Source of the DNA: Pseudomonadota bacterium | GTDB lineage: Bacteria > Bdellovibrionota_C > UBA2361 > OMII01 | Reading direction: 5' to 3' | Assembly (NCBI GenBank): GCA_027486155.1 | Contig: JAIXPR010000204.1 | Span: 1-13,426 of the forward strand | DNA length: 13,426 bases | Shown here: positions 1-6,551 of the stretch, piece after piece | Position numbering within the stretch: the first letter of the stretch is position 1 | Layout: the number at the start of each line of letters is the position of its first letter | Notes under the pieces: model-generated | What the model was told of the DNA's origin: nothing | Seen by the model: the letters and a program-made list of their open reading frames with translations, nothing else | The model's database searches: none | Translations under genes and position numbers: made by a program

Positions 1-4
1 AAGC

Positions 5-1378
5 GTGGATATCCCGGGCATGCCGACCACCCTTAACGGTGGATTTACCCCTCCCGAAGTGATGGTGAACAAGCCTGTGCCGGGGCATATGCAGGGTGGT
101 CAGATGTTTGCGCCCGTGAGCCTGGCGTCCGGAGCGACGGCGAGCGGGGATGGTACGGATTCGAGCACCACGGCGAATCGTGGTTGGGGCACCATCGTGT
201 GGCCGCAAGGTGAGGAGGCGCTTGAATGGCTCACGGAGAAGGGACAGGAGTGGCGAGATAGATCGAGCGTCATCGCGGCGTGGAAGTATCAGCGCGACCT
301 TTCGGGTAGCGCCCGTGCCACGTACGCCTACTACCAGAGCCTCGCCGCGCAGTACGTAGAGTTTCAGGCGGGGCCCGAGAGCGCTACGTTGTCTCCGTTC
401 TTCGATTACACCCGGTTCGCCTCATACGAAGATAAAAAGGACGCGAGCGAAGATGCGTTGGCAGGCTTTGTCGAGGATAACGGGAGCAAGCTCGTTGTGA
501 CGGTGATCAATAGATCTCCCTTTGACCTCTGCCTCAGCCACCTCTCGCCCTCATCGGTGGATATAGCTGATCGGGTGAGCGTCGCGAACCCGGTTCACCT
601 AGCGCCGAATGGAGAGCCGACAACGATCGCTATCCGTACGTTGCCCGGTGTGTTGACCGCCCAGGACGCTCGCCTCGTATTCGGTGTCGGAAACTGCGCT
701 GACACAGAGGGCAACCACGACCAGTACCGCTTGGTCGGCTTTAAGGTTGGGCCATCGAGCGTGGAGCCGTCACAGCAAGAGGGGGAGGAGTCAGTAGGAC
801 CCGCTGCAGGGGGCGGGGGCGGGGGATGCCCATCTGGGACGCATATGGAACAGGTGCGGTATCGGGAGGGCGCGGTCGAGGGGGGTTGGGATGGCGGAAG
901 GTTTGTGTCGAGCGAGAAGGATAACGCATGGAGCGCAAAGGCGCGACCCTTTATGTGTATCCCTAACAACCGGTGGGATGTTCTCACCGCAAATGGCGTG
1001 AAGGATGTGTGCAAGACATGGTTCGGAGACCGAGCTGAGCTGACGGAGCACAATACGGAGCGATATCCATTAGGTATTGAGTGGGAGCCGCAGCCGTATG
1101 ACATCTTCAATCCGACGAATACCCTGGTTGCCTCGGTGAAGAACAGGAAAGATCTCTGCAAGTGCAAACAAGGCTGGACCGCCGAAGGGGCGACCGCGGA
1201 CGAGGTGTGTCGCCCGGCGTGTCTGAAGGACCCCAACACTGAGTTAGCGAGTCGAGGTGGGACGAACCTGGAGCCGGTGTGTCGATGCAAGGAGGGGTTT
1301 ACCTTGAAATATAGTGATTGGTCTAAAAGAGAAACTTGTCAAGCTGTCGAGTCGCGAAAGCCTTGTCCGAAGAGTTGA
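5..1378 (+). CDS. Cys-rich, probably exported protein with Gly hinge and two EGF-like Cys repeats; 5' end may be truncated
   Basis: I do not recognise the family. The frame is open from base 2 and the GTG at 5 is only the first possible start in view. No ribosome site or signal peptide is visible, so the true N-terminus may lie before the window. Residues 1-60 are Gly/Thr/Ser/Pro-rich and low in complexity. Residues 65-250 look like a folded domain with only two Cys. A run of six Gly (269-274) forms a hinge, and the C-terminal part is rich in Cys. Two tandem motifs at 385-406 and 426-445 share the pattern C-x-C-K-x-G-aromatic-T followed by further Cys, as in EGF-like modules, which suggests disulfides and an extracytoplasmic location. 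The gene is convergent with the minus-strand gene that follows, with a short palindrome between them. Function is unknown; adhesion or matrix binding would be a guess. Confidence 0.7.
   Translation: MDIPGMPTTLNGGFTPPEVMVNKPVPGHMQGGQMFAPVSLASGATASGDGTDSSTTANRGWGTIVWPQGEEALEWLTEKGQEWRDRSSVIAAWKYQRDLSGSARATYAYYQSLAAQYVEFQAGPESATLSPFFDYTRFASYEDKKDASEDALAGFVEDNGSKLVVTVINRSPFDLCLSHLSPSSVDIADRVSVANPVHLAPNGEPTTIAIRTLPGVLTAQDARLVFGVGNCADTEGNHDQYRLVGFKVGPSSVEPSQQEGEESVGPAAGGGGGGCPSGTHMEQVRYREGAVEGGWDGGRFVSSEKDNAWSAKARPFMCIPNNRWDVLTANGVKDVCKTWFGDRAELTEHNTERYPLGIEWEPQPYDIFNPTNTLVASVKNRKDLCKCKQGWTAEGATADEVCRPACLKDPNTELASRGGTNLEPVCRCKEGFTLKYSDWSKRETCQAVESRKPCPKS
809..825 (+). other. G-rich tract of three G5 runs separated by single C
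   Basis: Three runs of five G, each separated by one C, encode most of the six-Gly hinge of the surrounding gene. On the coding strand such a tract could form a G-quadruplex-like structure, and it could be prone to slippage. A gain or loss of one G would shift the frame and remove the Cys-rich C-terminus. No such change is seen here. Confidence 0.4.
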
Positions 1379-1412
1379 GCGACCTGGCGATGTTCTTTGC
1401 ATGACGTAACGC

Positions 1413-1436
1413 GGCGGTCGGGGACGACCGCCCTCC
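1413..1436 (-). repeat. REP-like palindromic unit 1 (single)
   Basis: Read on the minus strand this is GGAG, an 8-nt arm GGCGGTCG, loop TCCC and the exact complementary arm. It has the same 4+8+4+8 layout as the four other units in the window. It lies in the 61-bp gap between two convergent genes. The hairpin could act as a bidirectional barrier to transcription, but no T-run follows it on either strand, so it is not a standard intrinsic terminator. Confidence 0.7.
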
Positions 1437-1439
1437 CAA

Positions 1440-2300
1440 CTACCTCCTCTCATCCAGTTGCGTGAATCGCCGACTCAAGTCGTTGTGAAGTTGCGTGACG
1501 CGTTTGTGCAGCTCGGTAATCTTCCTCTCCGCCTTCAGGTTCACCTCATATTCAATATCGTTTCTGACCCGCTCCTTAGCGGAATTGAGGTTTTGCGCGA
1601 GGAGCACGACGATGCTCAGGAATATCGCCTCAAGGGATACCGACATCGTGAGGAATCCAAATGGATAGGGGTCGAACGCCGCGATCCCAGGGATCAGCTC
1701 CACGTTCACAACGATCCAAGCCAAGAAGATGAGAGCGTTGAGGGCGAGAAACGGCATGCTGCCGCTGAAGTCCGCGATCCAGTTGGCGACCCGTTGGGGA
1801 AGGGAGAGGTTGCTCTCGAAAGCGACGTTGACGTTGCCCGACGCGCCTACCATCAAAAGGTGGTCAGCATCACGAAGTCGTCGAGAGATCATGGCGAGGA
1901 GGTCGATACTCGCTTCGGGCTTTCTTCCCAAGAATTCGAGAAGGGCTGCGCGAGGGAACTCCCACAACGAGCTCTCCTCGGTGGTGCGCGCGCACGCGGA
2001 GCGTGGGCCTGGATCGAAGACGGATGTCTCCCCAAAGATATCCCCTGGCGAGAGCGAGGTAAGGACGATCTTTTCGCCGGCAAAATCGTGAACGTAGATC
2101 TCAACGGCCCCTGACTGCACGATAAAGAGGGAATCTCCCCGCTCCCCTTCCTGAAAGAGGTGCGTATCGGTAGCCATCGTTCTCTCCTGGAGCACCTCGT
2201 GGAGCGCCGCGATCTCGGCATCATCGAGGAGGGAGAAGAGCTTTACCGTCCGCAGAAAATCGTAATGAGCCGTGGGATGCGTCGCTTGGGGGGTCGACAT
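1440..2300 (-). CDS. Cyclic nucleotide-binding domain fused to DUF1003 membrane protein
   Basis: 286 aa. Residues about 16-133 form a CRP/CAP-type cyclic nucleotide-binding domain. The phosphate-binding-cassette pattern is visible as GDIFGET then PRSA (88-102), including the usual Glu (91) and Arg (100), so nucleotide binding is plausible. Residues about 165-286 match DUF1003: two membrane helices (about 183-201 and 213-235) joined by an FDPYPF loop, then QNLNSAKERVRNDIEYEVNL and a charged helical tail (about 236-286) likely to be coiled coil. There is no HTH domain, so this is not a CRP-type transcription factor. It is better read as an inner-membrane protein sensing a nucleotide at its cytoplasmic N-terminus. 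The role of DUF1003 is unknown. The ATG start is supported by GGAGA 8 nt upstream (2309-2313). It is divergent from the DinB-like gene, with 94 bp between the starts. Confidence 0.93.
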   Translation of the reverse strand: MSTPQATHPTAHYDFLRTVKLFSLLDDAEIAALHEVLQERTMATDTHLFQEGERGDSLFIVQSGAVEIYVHDFAGEKIVLTSLSPGDIFGETSVFDPGPRSACARTTEESSLWEFPRAALLEFLGRKPEASIDLLAMISRRLRDADHLLMVGASGNVNVAFESNLSLPQRVANWIADFSGSMPFLALNALIFLAWIVVNVELIPGIAAFDPYPFGFLTMSVSLEAIFLSIVVLLAQNLNSAKERVRNDIEYEVNLKAERKITELHKRVTQLHNDLSRRFTQLDERR

Positions 2301-2394
2301 AGTAGTGGTCTCCAGGAGCTGATGTACTCTGGAAACGTAGCAAAACTGGCAGCGACATCACCAGAGATATACGCGAGGGCAGGAGTATGCGAAG

Positions 2395-2913
2395 GTGATG
2401 GAGACAGTTTTTCGTGGAGCCCCTATGACATTCCGAGCCGCAGCTGAGGAACTCCTCTCAACCTCCCATTTCGTGATGGCGACCTACCTGAGCGATATGT
2501 CGGACGATGATATCGTGGTGTGTCCGGTCGAGGGGGCGCACCATGCGGCATGGCAGTTGGGACATCTGCTCCTGAACGAGCGGCGGACCGTCGAGGCGAT
2601 CCGCGCTGGTGGGGGTGTTGCACTTCCGGAGGGATTCGAGGTGGCTCATGGGAAGGATGTTTCGATCTCCTCAAGAGAGGGTGCTCTCAAGGTTTCCGAG
2701 TATCTCGCCCTAATGAAGGCGCAGCGTGATAAGACCAAGGATATCTTGAAGTCACTGAGCGACTCGGAGCTTCATCAGCCCGCCCCCGAATTTATGCGGG
2801 GATACGCCAAGAGCGTGGCTTCCGCGTTCCTCACGATCGCCAGCCACGAGATGATGCATTCGGGGCAGATCGCGGTTATTCGACGGAAGTTGGGGAAGGC
2901 GGTGGTGATATAG
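2395..2913 (+). CDS. DinB-like four-helix-bundle protein
   Basis: 172 aa, the usual length for the DinB/YfiT-like superfamily. These are putative metal-binding four-helix proteins, some acting as thiol-dependent transferases or hydrolases. The pattern seen is a QLGH motif near residue 57 and an HEMMHSGQ motif at 151-158. Together they give the typical three-His metal site (H57, H151, H155). The C-terminal HSGQIAVIRRKLG is characteristic of the family. There is no signal peptide, so it is probably cytoplasmic. The start is ambiguous: GTG 2395 has AGGAG 9 nt upstream (2381-2385), ATG 2398 is next in frame, and ATG 2425 also has GGAG 5 nt upstream and begins at a natural helix (MTFRAAAEELL). The substrate is unknown. 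Expression is probably independent of the polysaccharide operon, which begins 307 bp downstream. Confidence 0.85.
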   Translation: MMETVFRGAPMTFRAAAEELLSTSHFVMATYLSDMSDDDIVVCPVEGAHHAAWQLGHLLLNERRTVEAIRAGGGVALPEGFEVAHGKDVSISSREGALKVSEYLALMKAQRDKTKDILKSLSDSELHQPAPEFMRGYAKSVASAFLTIASHEMMHSGQIAVIRRKLGKAVVI

Positions 2914-2930
2914 GGGGGGATGTCCGATTG

Positions 2931-3057
2931 CCTCCGGAGGGCCTGTCTCCTGACAGGCCGGAATCGCGACCGTCGTTCCGGTTGGCGATATGCATCGCGA
3001 TTCAATTCGATAGGTCTGTGCATACCCGGCCCGTGAGGACACGGGCCCTCCGGGTAT
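2931..3057. repeat. Composite inverted pair of REP-like units (BIME-like), copy 1
   Basis: Two 24-nt palindromic units face each other: 2936-2959 on + (GGAG, arm GGCCTGTC, loop TCCT) and 3028-3051 on - (GGAG, arm GGCCCGTG, loop TCCT). The left end also carries the perfect palindrome CCTCCGGAGG (2931-2940). The right hairpin is extended by an outer stem, ATACCCG (3022-3028) with CGGGTAT (3051-3057). The spacer holds a further 8-bp inverted repeat, AATCGCGA (2962-2969) with TCGCGATT (2995-3002). The element begins 18 bp after the DinB-like gene. It shares GTGCATACCCGGCCCGT and other segments with the copy at 11188-11274. There is no T-run, so it is not a classical terminator. Confidence 0.75.
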
Positions 3058-3084
3058 CGGGGCCGACCTTCTTTAACCCATCAT

Positions 3085-3115
3085 TTGACGTATCGCCGCT
3101 TTTCCTAGTCATATT
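3085..3115 (+). promoter_or_regulatory. Candidate sigma-70-type promoter upstream of polysaccharide operon
   Basis: A TTGACG box (5 of 6 to the -35 consensus) at 3085-3090 is followed, after 19 bp, by CATATT (4 of 6 to the -10 consensus) at 3110-3115. The spacer is longer than ideal. The segment is AT-rich relative to its surroundings and would give a leader of about 100 nt. Confidence 0.3.
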
Positions 3116-3182
3116 AGATAGTTAGGGTCGCCATCTCGCCCCCCAGAAAAAATCTCAGGCGCTGTGTTTAGATTTTTCGGTG

Positions 3183-3191
3183 TGGTACTAT
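3183..3191 (+). promoter_or_regulatory. Candidate extended -10 promoter element for polysaccharide operon
   Basis: TGG followed by TACTAT resembles an extended -10 element (TGn plus a 4-of-6 hexamer). It would start transcription about 20-25 nt before the ATG at 3221. No good -35 box is present at the usual distance. It is an alternative to the 3085-3115 candidate. Confidence 0.3.
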
Positions 3192-3210
3192 TTGGCGCGG
3201 TATTTTTTCC

Positions 3211-3218
3211 AAGGAGGG
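3211..3218 (+). promoter_or_regulatory. Strong Shine-Dalgarno site that fixes the GT2 start
   Basis: AAGGAGGG lies 2 nt before ATG 3221, with the AGGAG core 4-5 nt away. It is the best ribosome site in the window. It argues for this start over the in-frame GTG at 3164, whose extension would read through the ribosome site. Confidence 0.8.
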
Positions 3219-3220
3219 AT

Positions 3221-4210
3221 ATGCGAGGCATATCGGTCGTAATTCCAGTTTATAACGAGGAAGAGAACGTAGCTGAGGGATTTCGCGAAGTTGCGGGTGT
3301 CCTTGAGACGATAGGGATGCCGTACGAGGTCATCTACGTCGATGACGGGTCTCGTGACACCACCGTAGCGACCCTCCTTGAAGCGGCAGGCAACGATCCT
3401 CACCTCCGACTGATTCAGCTCCGCCGCAACTTCGGTCAGACCGCCGCTATGTCCGCCGGTTTCGATCACACCCAGTACGATATCGTCATCGCCCTTGATG
3501 GTGACCTTCAAAACGATCCGAAAGAGATCCCACAGATGGTAGCGAAGCTCGGCGAGGGATATGACCTCGTGTGTGGATGGCGTAAAGCTCGCCGCGACAA
3601 GTTCGTGAGCCGTCGTCTTCCAAGCATGATCGCAAACCGCTTGATCTCGTATTGCACGGACGTTCGCCTCCACGACTATGGATGCACACTCAAAGCTATG
3701 ACCGGTGATATCGCTCGTGGTCTTCGCTTGTATGGCGAGATGCACCGATTCATTCCAGCGCTCGCGAACGAGATGGGCGCGAAGATCGTTGAGGTTCCCG
3801 TTAATCACCGTGAGCGCAAGTTCGGTACCTCGAAGTACGGTATCTCTCGCACGATCCGAGTCGTGCTTGACCTCATCACCGTTAAATTCCTTCTCGGATA
3901 CTCGAAGCGTCCGATTCACCTCTTCGGTCTCGTTGGAGCGGCTGCCGGGCTGTTCGGTATCGCGCTTCTCTCAGTGCTTACCTTTCAACGGCTCTTCCAA
4001 GATGTTCCGATGGGTAACCGACCGTTGCTCTCGCTTGGTGTCATGATGGTCATCATCGGAATGCAATTCATGGTGTTCGGGCTCCTCGCTGAGGTGTTGG
4101 CGAGAACCTACTACGAGTCGCAGAGCAAGAAGACCTACGTTGTTCGACGCGTGTTTACCGGCCTTGATGTCGATGGCAGTGCACCGTGGAAGCGCAAAGC
4201 GGCGAACTAA
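3221..4210 (+). CDS. Family 2 glycosyltransferase, DPM1/ArnC/GtrB type, with two C-terminal membrane helices
   Basis: 329 aa, typical for this group. The GT-A catalytic domain spans about 4-215. Its signatures are SVVIPVYNEEENV (5-17), the nucleotide-binding DDGSRD (41-46), the metal-binding DGD (93-95) followed by LQNDP, DYGCTLKAM (152-160), and a KFGTSKYG motif (200-207) typical of polyprenyl-phosphate sugar transferases. Two membrane helices follow at about 232-254 and 269-293, then a basic tail. Members of the family usually move a sugar from UDP, GDP or UDP-Ara4N onto undecaprenyl phosphate at the inner face of the inner membrane. The sugar here cannot be read from the sequence. It is the first gene of a four-gene operon, and its end overlaps the next gene by 25 bp. 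A role directly within chain assembly is also possible. Confidence 0.92.
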   Translation: MRGISVVIPVYNEEENVAEGFREVAGVLETIGMPYEVIYVDDGSRDTTVATLLEAAGNDPHLRLIQLRRNFGQTAAMSAGFDHTQYDIVIALDGDLQNDPKEIPQMVAKLGEGYDLVCGWRKARRDKFVSRRLPSMIANRLISYCTDVRLHDYGCTLKAMTGDIARGLRLYGEMHRFIPALANEMGAKIVEVPVNHRERKFGTSKYGISRTIRVVLDLITVKFLLGYSKRPIHLFGLVGAAAGLFGIALLSVLTFQRLFQDVPMGNRPLLSLGVMMVIIGMQFMVFGLLAEVLARTYYESQSKKTYVVRRVFTGLDVDGSAPWKRKAAN

Positions 4211-5346
4211 TATCTGCTAACCGATCCTCGCGACGCCCTATCCGTTTGCTGCTCGATGGCCGCAAGTTGAGGGACGGCGGGATCGGTGTGTACACCGATA
4301 ACCTCATCACCGGATTACTTGAGGTCGGCGGCGTTGCTATCACCGTGTTGTATAGCGATGAGCGGTGCCGTTCGGCTCCCTACGCGTCGCGGGTTGAGTG
4401 GTTGTGGGACGCGGCTCGCCCCTATTCGGTCGACGAGATGCTCAGGATGCCAGCGCGCATCGACTTCTCTCGCTTCGATATCTTCCACACCCCGCACTAC
4501 ATGCTCCCGTATCGAATCCCGATACCTACCGTCGTCACGGTACACGACCTCATTCACATCACCCATCCGGAGAAGCTCTGGTATCCATCAGTGGCGAAGT
4601 TTCTCATTCGCTCCGCGGTGCGACGAGCGGATGGTGTGCTTGCGGTAAGCCGCCACACGCGGAGCGCCGTCGCGACATTGACGGGCGCGGCCGACACTAA
4701 GGTGCGGTATGTGCCGAACGCGATCTCGCCCCGGATTGTTGAGGCATCCACCGCAGCTCCTCATAACGATGACGCGCTCCCGTATCTTCTCACGCTCTTC
4801 TCGAACACAAAGCCTCACAAAGGGTTGCGCGATCTTTTGGATGCCTATCAGGCGTTTCGCGAAGGCCGTCAGTGGGCATCGCCACCGAAGGTGTGTCCAA
4901 ACCTTCATCTCGCAGGATTTGGCGCTCAGGCGCTTCTCGATTCCCCAGCGGAGCGGGCATCGATTGAGCACATCGACGGTGTACGGATCGTTGGTGCGCT
5001 CTCGGACGCGCAACTTCGTGCCGAATTACGGGGAGCTTCAGCACTCGTGGTTCCCTCGCTCGTTGAGGGGTTCTGTCTTCCCGCTGTTGAGGCCCAAGCT
5101 GTTGGAACACCGGTCGTCTGTCGCCCCGTTCCCGCGTTACTTGAATTAGTGACCGAGAGCGATACCGTCGCGCAGAGCTTCTCGATCGACAGTTTAGCAA
5201 AGGCGATCGAGGCGAGTCTTGAGAAGGCGCGGAGTTCTGATCGCGTTCCGCCGCGCGCCCATCTCGATCTTTACTCCTGCGCTAACATCGCCTCGATGGT
5301 ACGGTCTGAGTACGAGCGAATACTCGCCACAAGGAGCGGATCGTGA
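4186..5346 (+). CDS. Family 4 glycosyltransferase (GT-B fold)
   Basis: 386 aa from GTG 4186. The N-terminal half has LLLDGRKLRDGGIGVYT (21-37), the Gly-rich acceptor-side loop of GT4 enzymes, and TVVTVHDLIHI (115-125). The C-terminal half has LFSNTKPHKGLRDLLDAY (204-221) and the donor-binding E-x7-E motif in EGFCLPAVEA (294-303), which is diagnostic of GT4 retaining transferases. It has no membrane helix, so it is a cytosolic or membrane-associated enzyme extending a lipid-linked oligosaccharide. Donor and acceptor are unknown. The GTG start overlaps the upstream gene by 25 bp and has no clear ribosome site. The conserved region begins only near residue 20, so a later non-ATG start, such as TTG 4246, is possible. 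Translational coupling with the upstream gene is likely. Confidence 0.9.
   Translation: MEAQSGELISANRSSRRPIRLLLDGRKLRDGGIGVYTDNLITGLLEVGGVAITVLYSDERCRSAPYASRVEWLWDAARPYSVDEMLRMPARIDFSRFDIFHTPHYMLPYRIPIPTVVTVHDLIHITHPEKLWYPSVAKFLIRSAVRRADGVLAVSRHTRSAVATLTGAADTKVRYVPNAISPRIVEASTAAPHNDDALPYLLTLFSNTKPHKGLRDLLDAYQAFREGRQWASPPKVCPNLHLAGFGAQALLDSPAERASIEHIDGVRIVGALSDAQLRAELRGASALVVPSLVEGFCLPAVEAQAVGTPVVCRPVPALLELVTESDTVAQSFSIDSLAKAIEASLEKARSSDRVPPRAHLDLYSCANIASMVRSEYERILATRSGS
5331..5336 (+). promoter_or_regulatory. Shine-Dalgarno site for second GT4 gene
   Basis: AAGGAG lies 6 nt before GTG 5343, inside the end of the preceding gene. The stop of that gene overlaps the GTG in the sequence GTGA. This supports the GTG start and coupled translation. 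Confidence 0.75.
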
Positions 5347-6551
5347 GAGTAGCGTTGGTGCACGATTGGTTGACGGGGATGCGGGGAGGGGAGCGGTGTC
5401 TTGAGGCGTTCCTCTGCATCTATCCCCAGGCCGATATCTTTACCCTCGTGCACGTGCCTGGAAAAACATCCGCGCTGATCGATTCGCGAGTCAAGGTAAC
5501 CTCGTTTCTCAACAAGGTTCCGCGCATCGAGAAGTTGTACAAAGCGTTTCTGCCGCTCTATCCGCTCGCGATTCGATCGTTTGATTTCACTGGATACGAC
5601 CTCGTGATCTCGTTGAGTCACGCCGCGGCCAAAAACGTGTATGTGCCGGCTGGGGTTCCGCATGTGTGCTACTGCTTTACCCCGATGCGGTATGTGTGGG
5701 ACCAAGCGTCGGCATACCTGCGTGGGGTGAAGTATGTGTGCGCGTTGCCACTCATCTCCCTTTTGCGTCGGTGGGACGCTCAAGGAGCGAAGCGGGTGTC
5801 TCATTTCATCGGCATCAGCACCTTCATTAGCGCGCGAATCAGGCGATTCTATGGCCGATCGTCCACTGTCATCGCGCCACCGGTGCGGATGAGCGATGAG
5901 GTTTCCTTTGAGTTGACCCCTGAGGAAAGGGATTTTTTCGAGCGACACTCTGAATCGTTCTTCCTCTGCGCGGGCGCGCTCGTTCCGTATAAAAAGATCG
6001 ATGTCGCCGTGAAGGCCTTTAACCAACTCGGGCAATCCCTGTGGGTCGTTGGTGGCGGTCCTGAGCAACCAGCGCTTGAAGCGATAGCTGGTGCGAACGT
6101 TCGGATCCTGGGTCGCGTGAGTGAGGCGTTCCTGTGGGAGTGCTATCGCCGGTGTCGAGCACTTGTCTTCCCCGGGATCGAGGACTTCGGGATCGTTCCC
6201 GTTGAGTGTCTGTCCGCTGGACGGCCTGTTATCGGTATAGATGCCGGGGGGTTGCGCGAGTCTGTGGTCGGATTCCGACCGTGGCAGGGTTCGAATCTTG
6301 TCCCTACGGAGCACACCGGTATATTTGTACCTAAAGATAAGTGTGGTGACGTCACTGCGCTGATGGAAGCGGTTCGAATCTTTGGCGATGTTGAACATCG
6401 GTTCGACGCCGTTACGCTGAAGACCCGAGCTCGTCAGTTCAGTTACCCCAATTTTTTCAAGGCATGGACCTCATTTTTGGAAGAGGTCGGGTTGCGCAAA
6501 GCCCCTCGTCAATCGAACGTTGAGCGAGTTGCGGCTAGTTACGAGGTGTAA
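5343..6551 (+). CDS. Family 4 glycosyltransferase, WbaZ-like
   Basis: 402 aa. The N-terminus MRVALVHDWLTGMRGGERCLE is the signature of a GT4 subgroup that includes mannosyltransferases such as WbaZ in O-antigen and exopolysaccharide clusters. Other features are VCYCFTPMRYVWD (108-120), CAGALVPYKKIDVAVKAF (209-226), VVGGGPEQ (235-242) and the donor-site motif EDFGIVPVEC (280-289), in which the first Glu of E-x7-E is kept. The mannose assignment is by family resemblance and is not certain. The gene overlaps its upstream neighbour by 4 bp and its downstream neighbour by 1 bp (TAATG), so the operon is tightly coupled. Its likely role is to add a later sugar to the lipid-linked repeat unit at the cytoplasmic face. 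Confidence 0.92.
   Translation: MRVALVHDWLTGMRGGERCLEAFLCIYPQADIFTLVHVPGKTSALIDSRVKVTSFLNKVPRIEKLYKAFLPLYPLAIRSFDFTGYDLVISLSHAAAKNVYVPAGVPHVCYCFTPMRYVWDQASAYLRGVKYVCALPLISLLRRWDAQGAKRVSHFIGISTFISARIRRFYGRSSTVIAPPVRMSDEVSFELTPEERDFFERHSESFFLCAGALVPYKKIDVAVKAFNQLGQSLWVVGGGPEQPALEAIAGANVRILGRVSEAFLWECYRRCRALVFPGIEDFGIVPVECLSAGRPVIGIDAGGLRESVVGFRPWQGSNLVPTEHTGIFVPKDKCGDVTALMEAVRIFGDVEHRFDAVTLKTRARQFSYPNFFKAWTSFLEEVGLRKAPRQSNVERVAASYEV

Larger units (their letters stand above)
2914..3220. other. Intergenic region of 307 bases before the polysaccharide operon
   Basis: The left part is the composite palindromic repeat (2931-3057). The rest is AT-richer and carries two candidate promoter signals and a strong ribosome site for the glycosyltransferase gene. 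No credible small gene is seen: the short frames here run through the palindromes. Confidence 0.7.

Noticed and set aside
1458..2114. Plus-strand open frame across the CNBD-DUF1003 gene
   Set aside because: It is antisense to a protein with strong domain motifs, has no ribosome site, and its product lacks plausible fold features.
2928..3125. Possible small gene in the intergenic region
   Set aside because: The frame runs through the palindromic repeat pair, has no ribosome site, and its product has no sensible composition.
3164..3220. N-terminal extension of the GT2 gene from GTG 3164
   Set aside because: The extension would encode the Shine-Dalgarno AAGGAGGG, and GT2 homology begins right after ATG 3221. 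The extension's hydrophobic look is incidental.
5271..6398. Long antisense open frame (375 codons) across the second GT4 gene
   Set aside because: It overlaps a clear GT4 gene completely, has a biased Arg/His/Pro-rich composition and no recognisable domain. It is a codon-bias shadow. The same applies to antisense frames at 3188-3919, 7094-7816, 595-1290 and 9424-10155.
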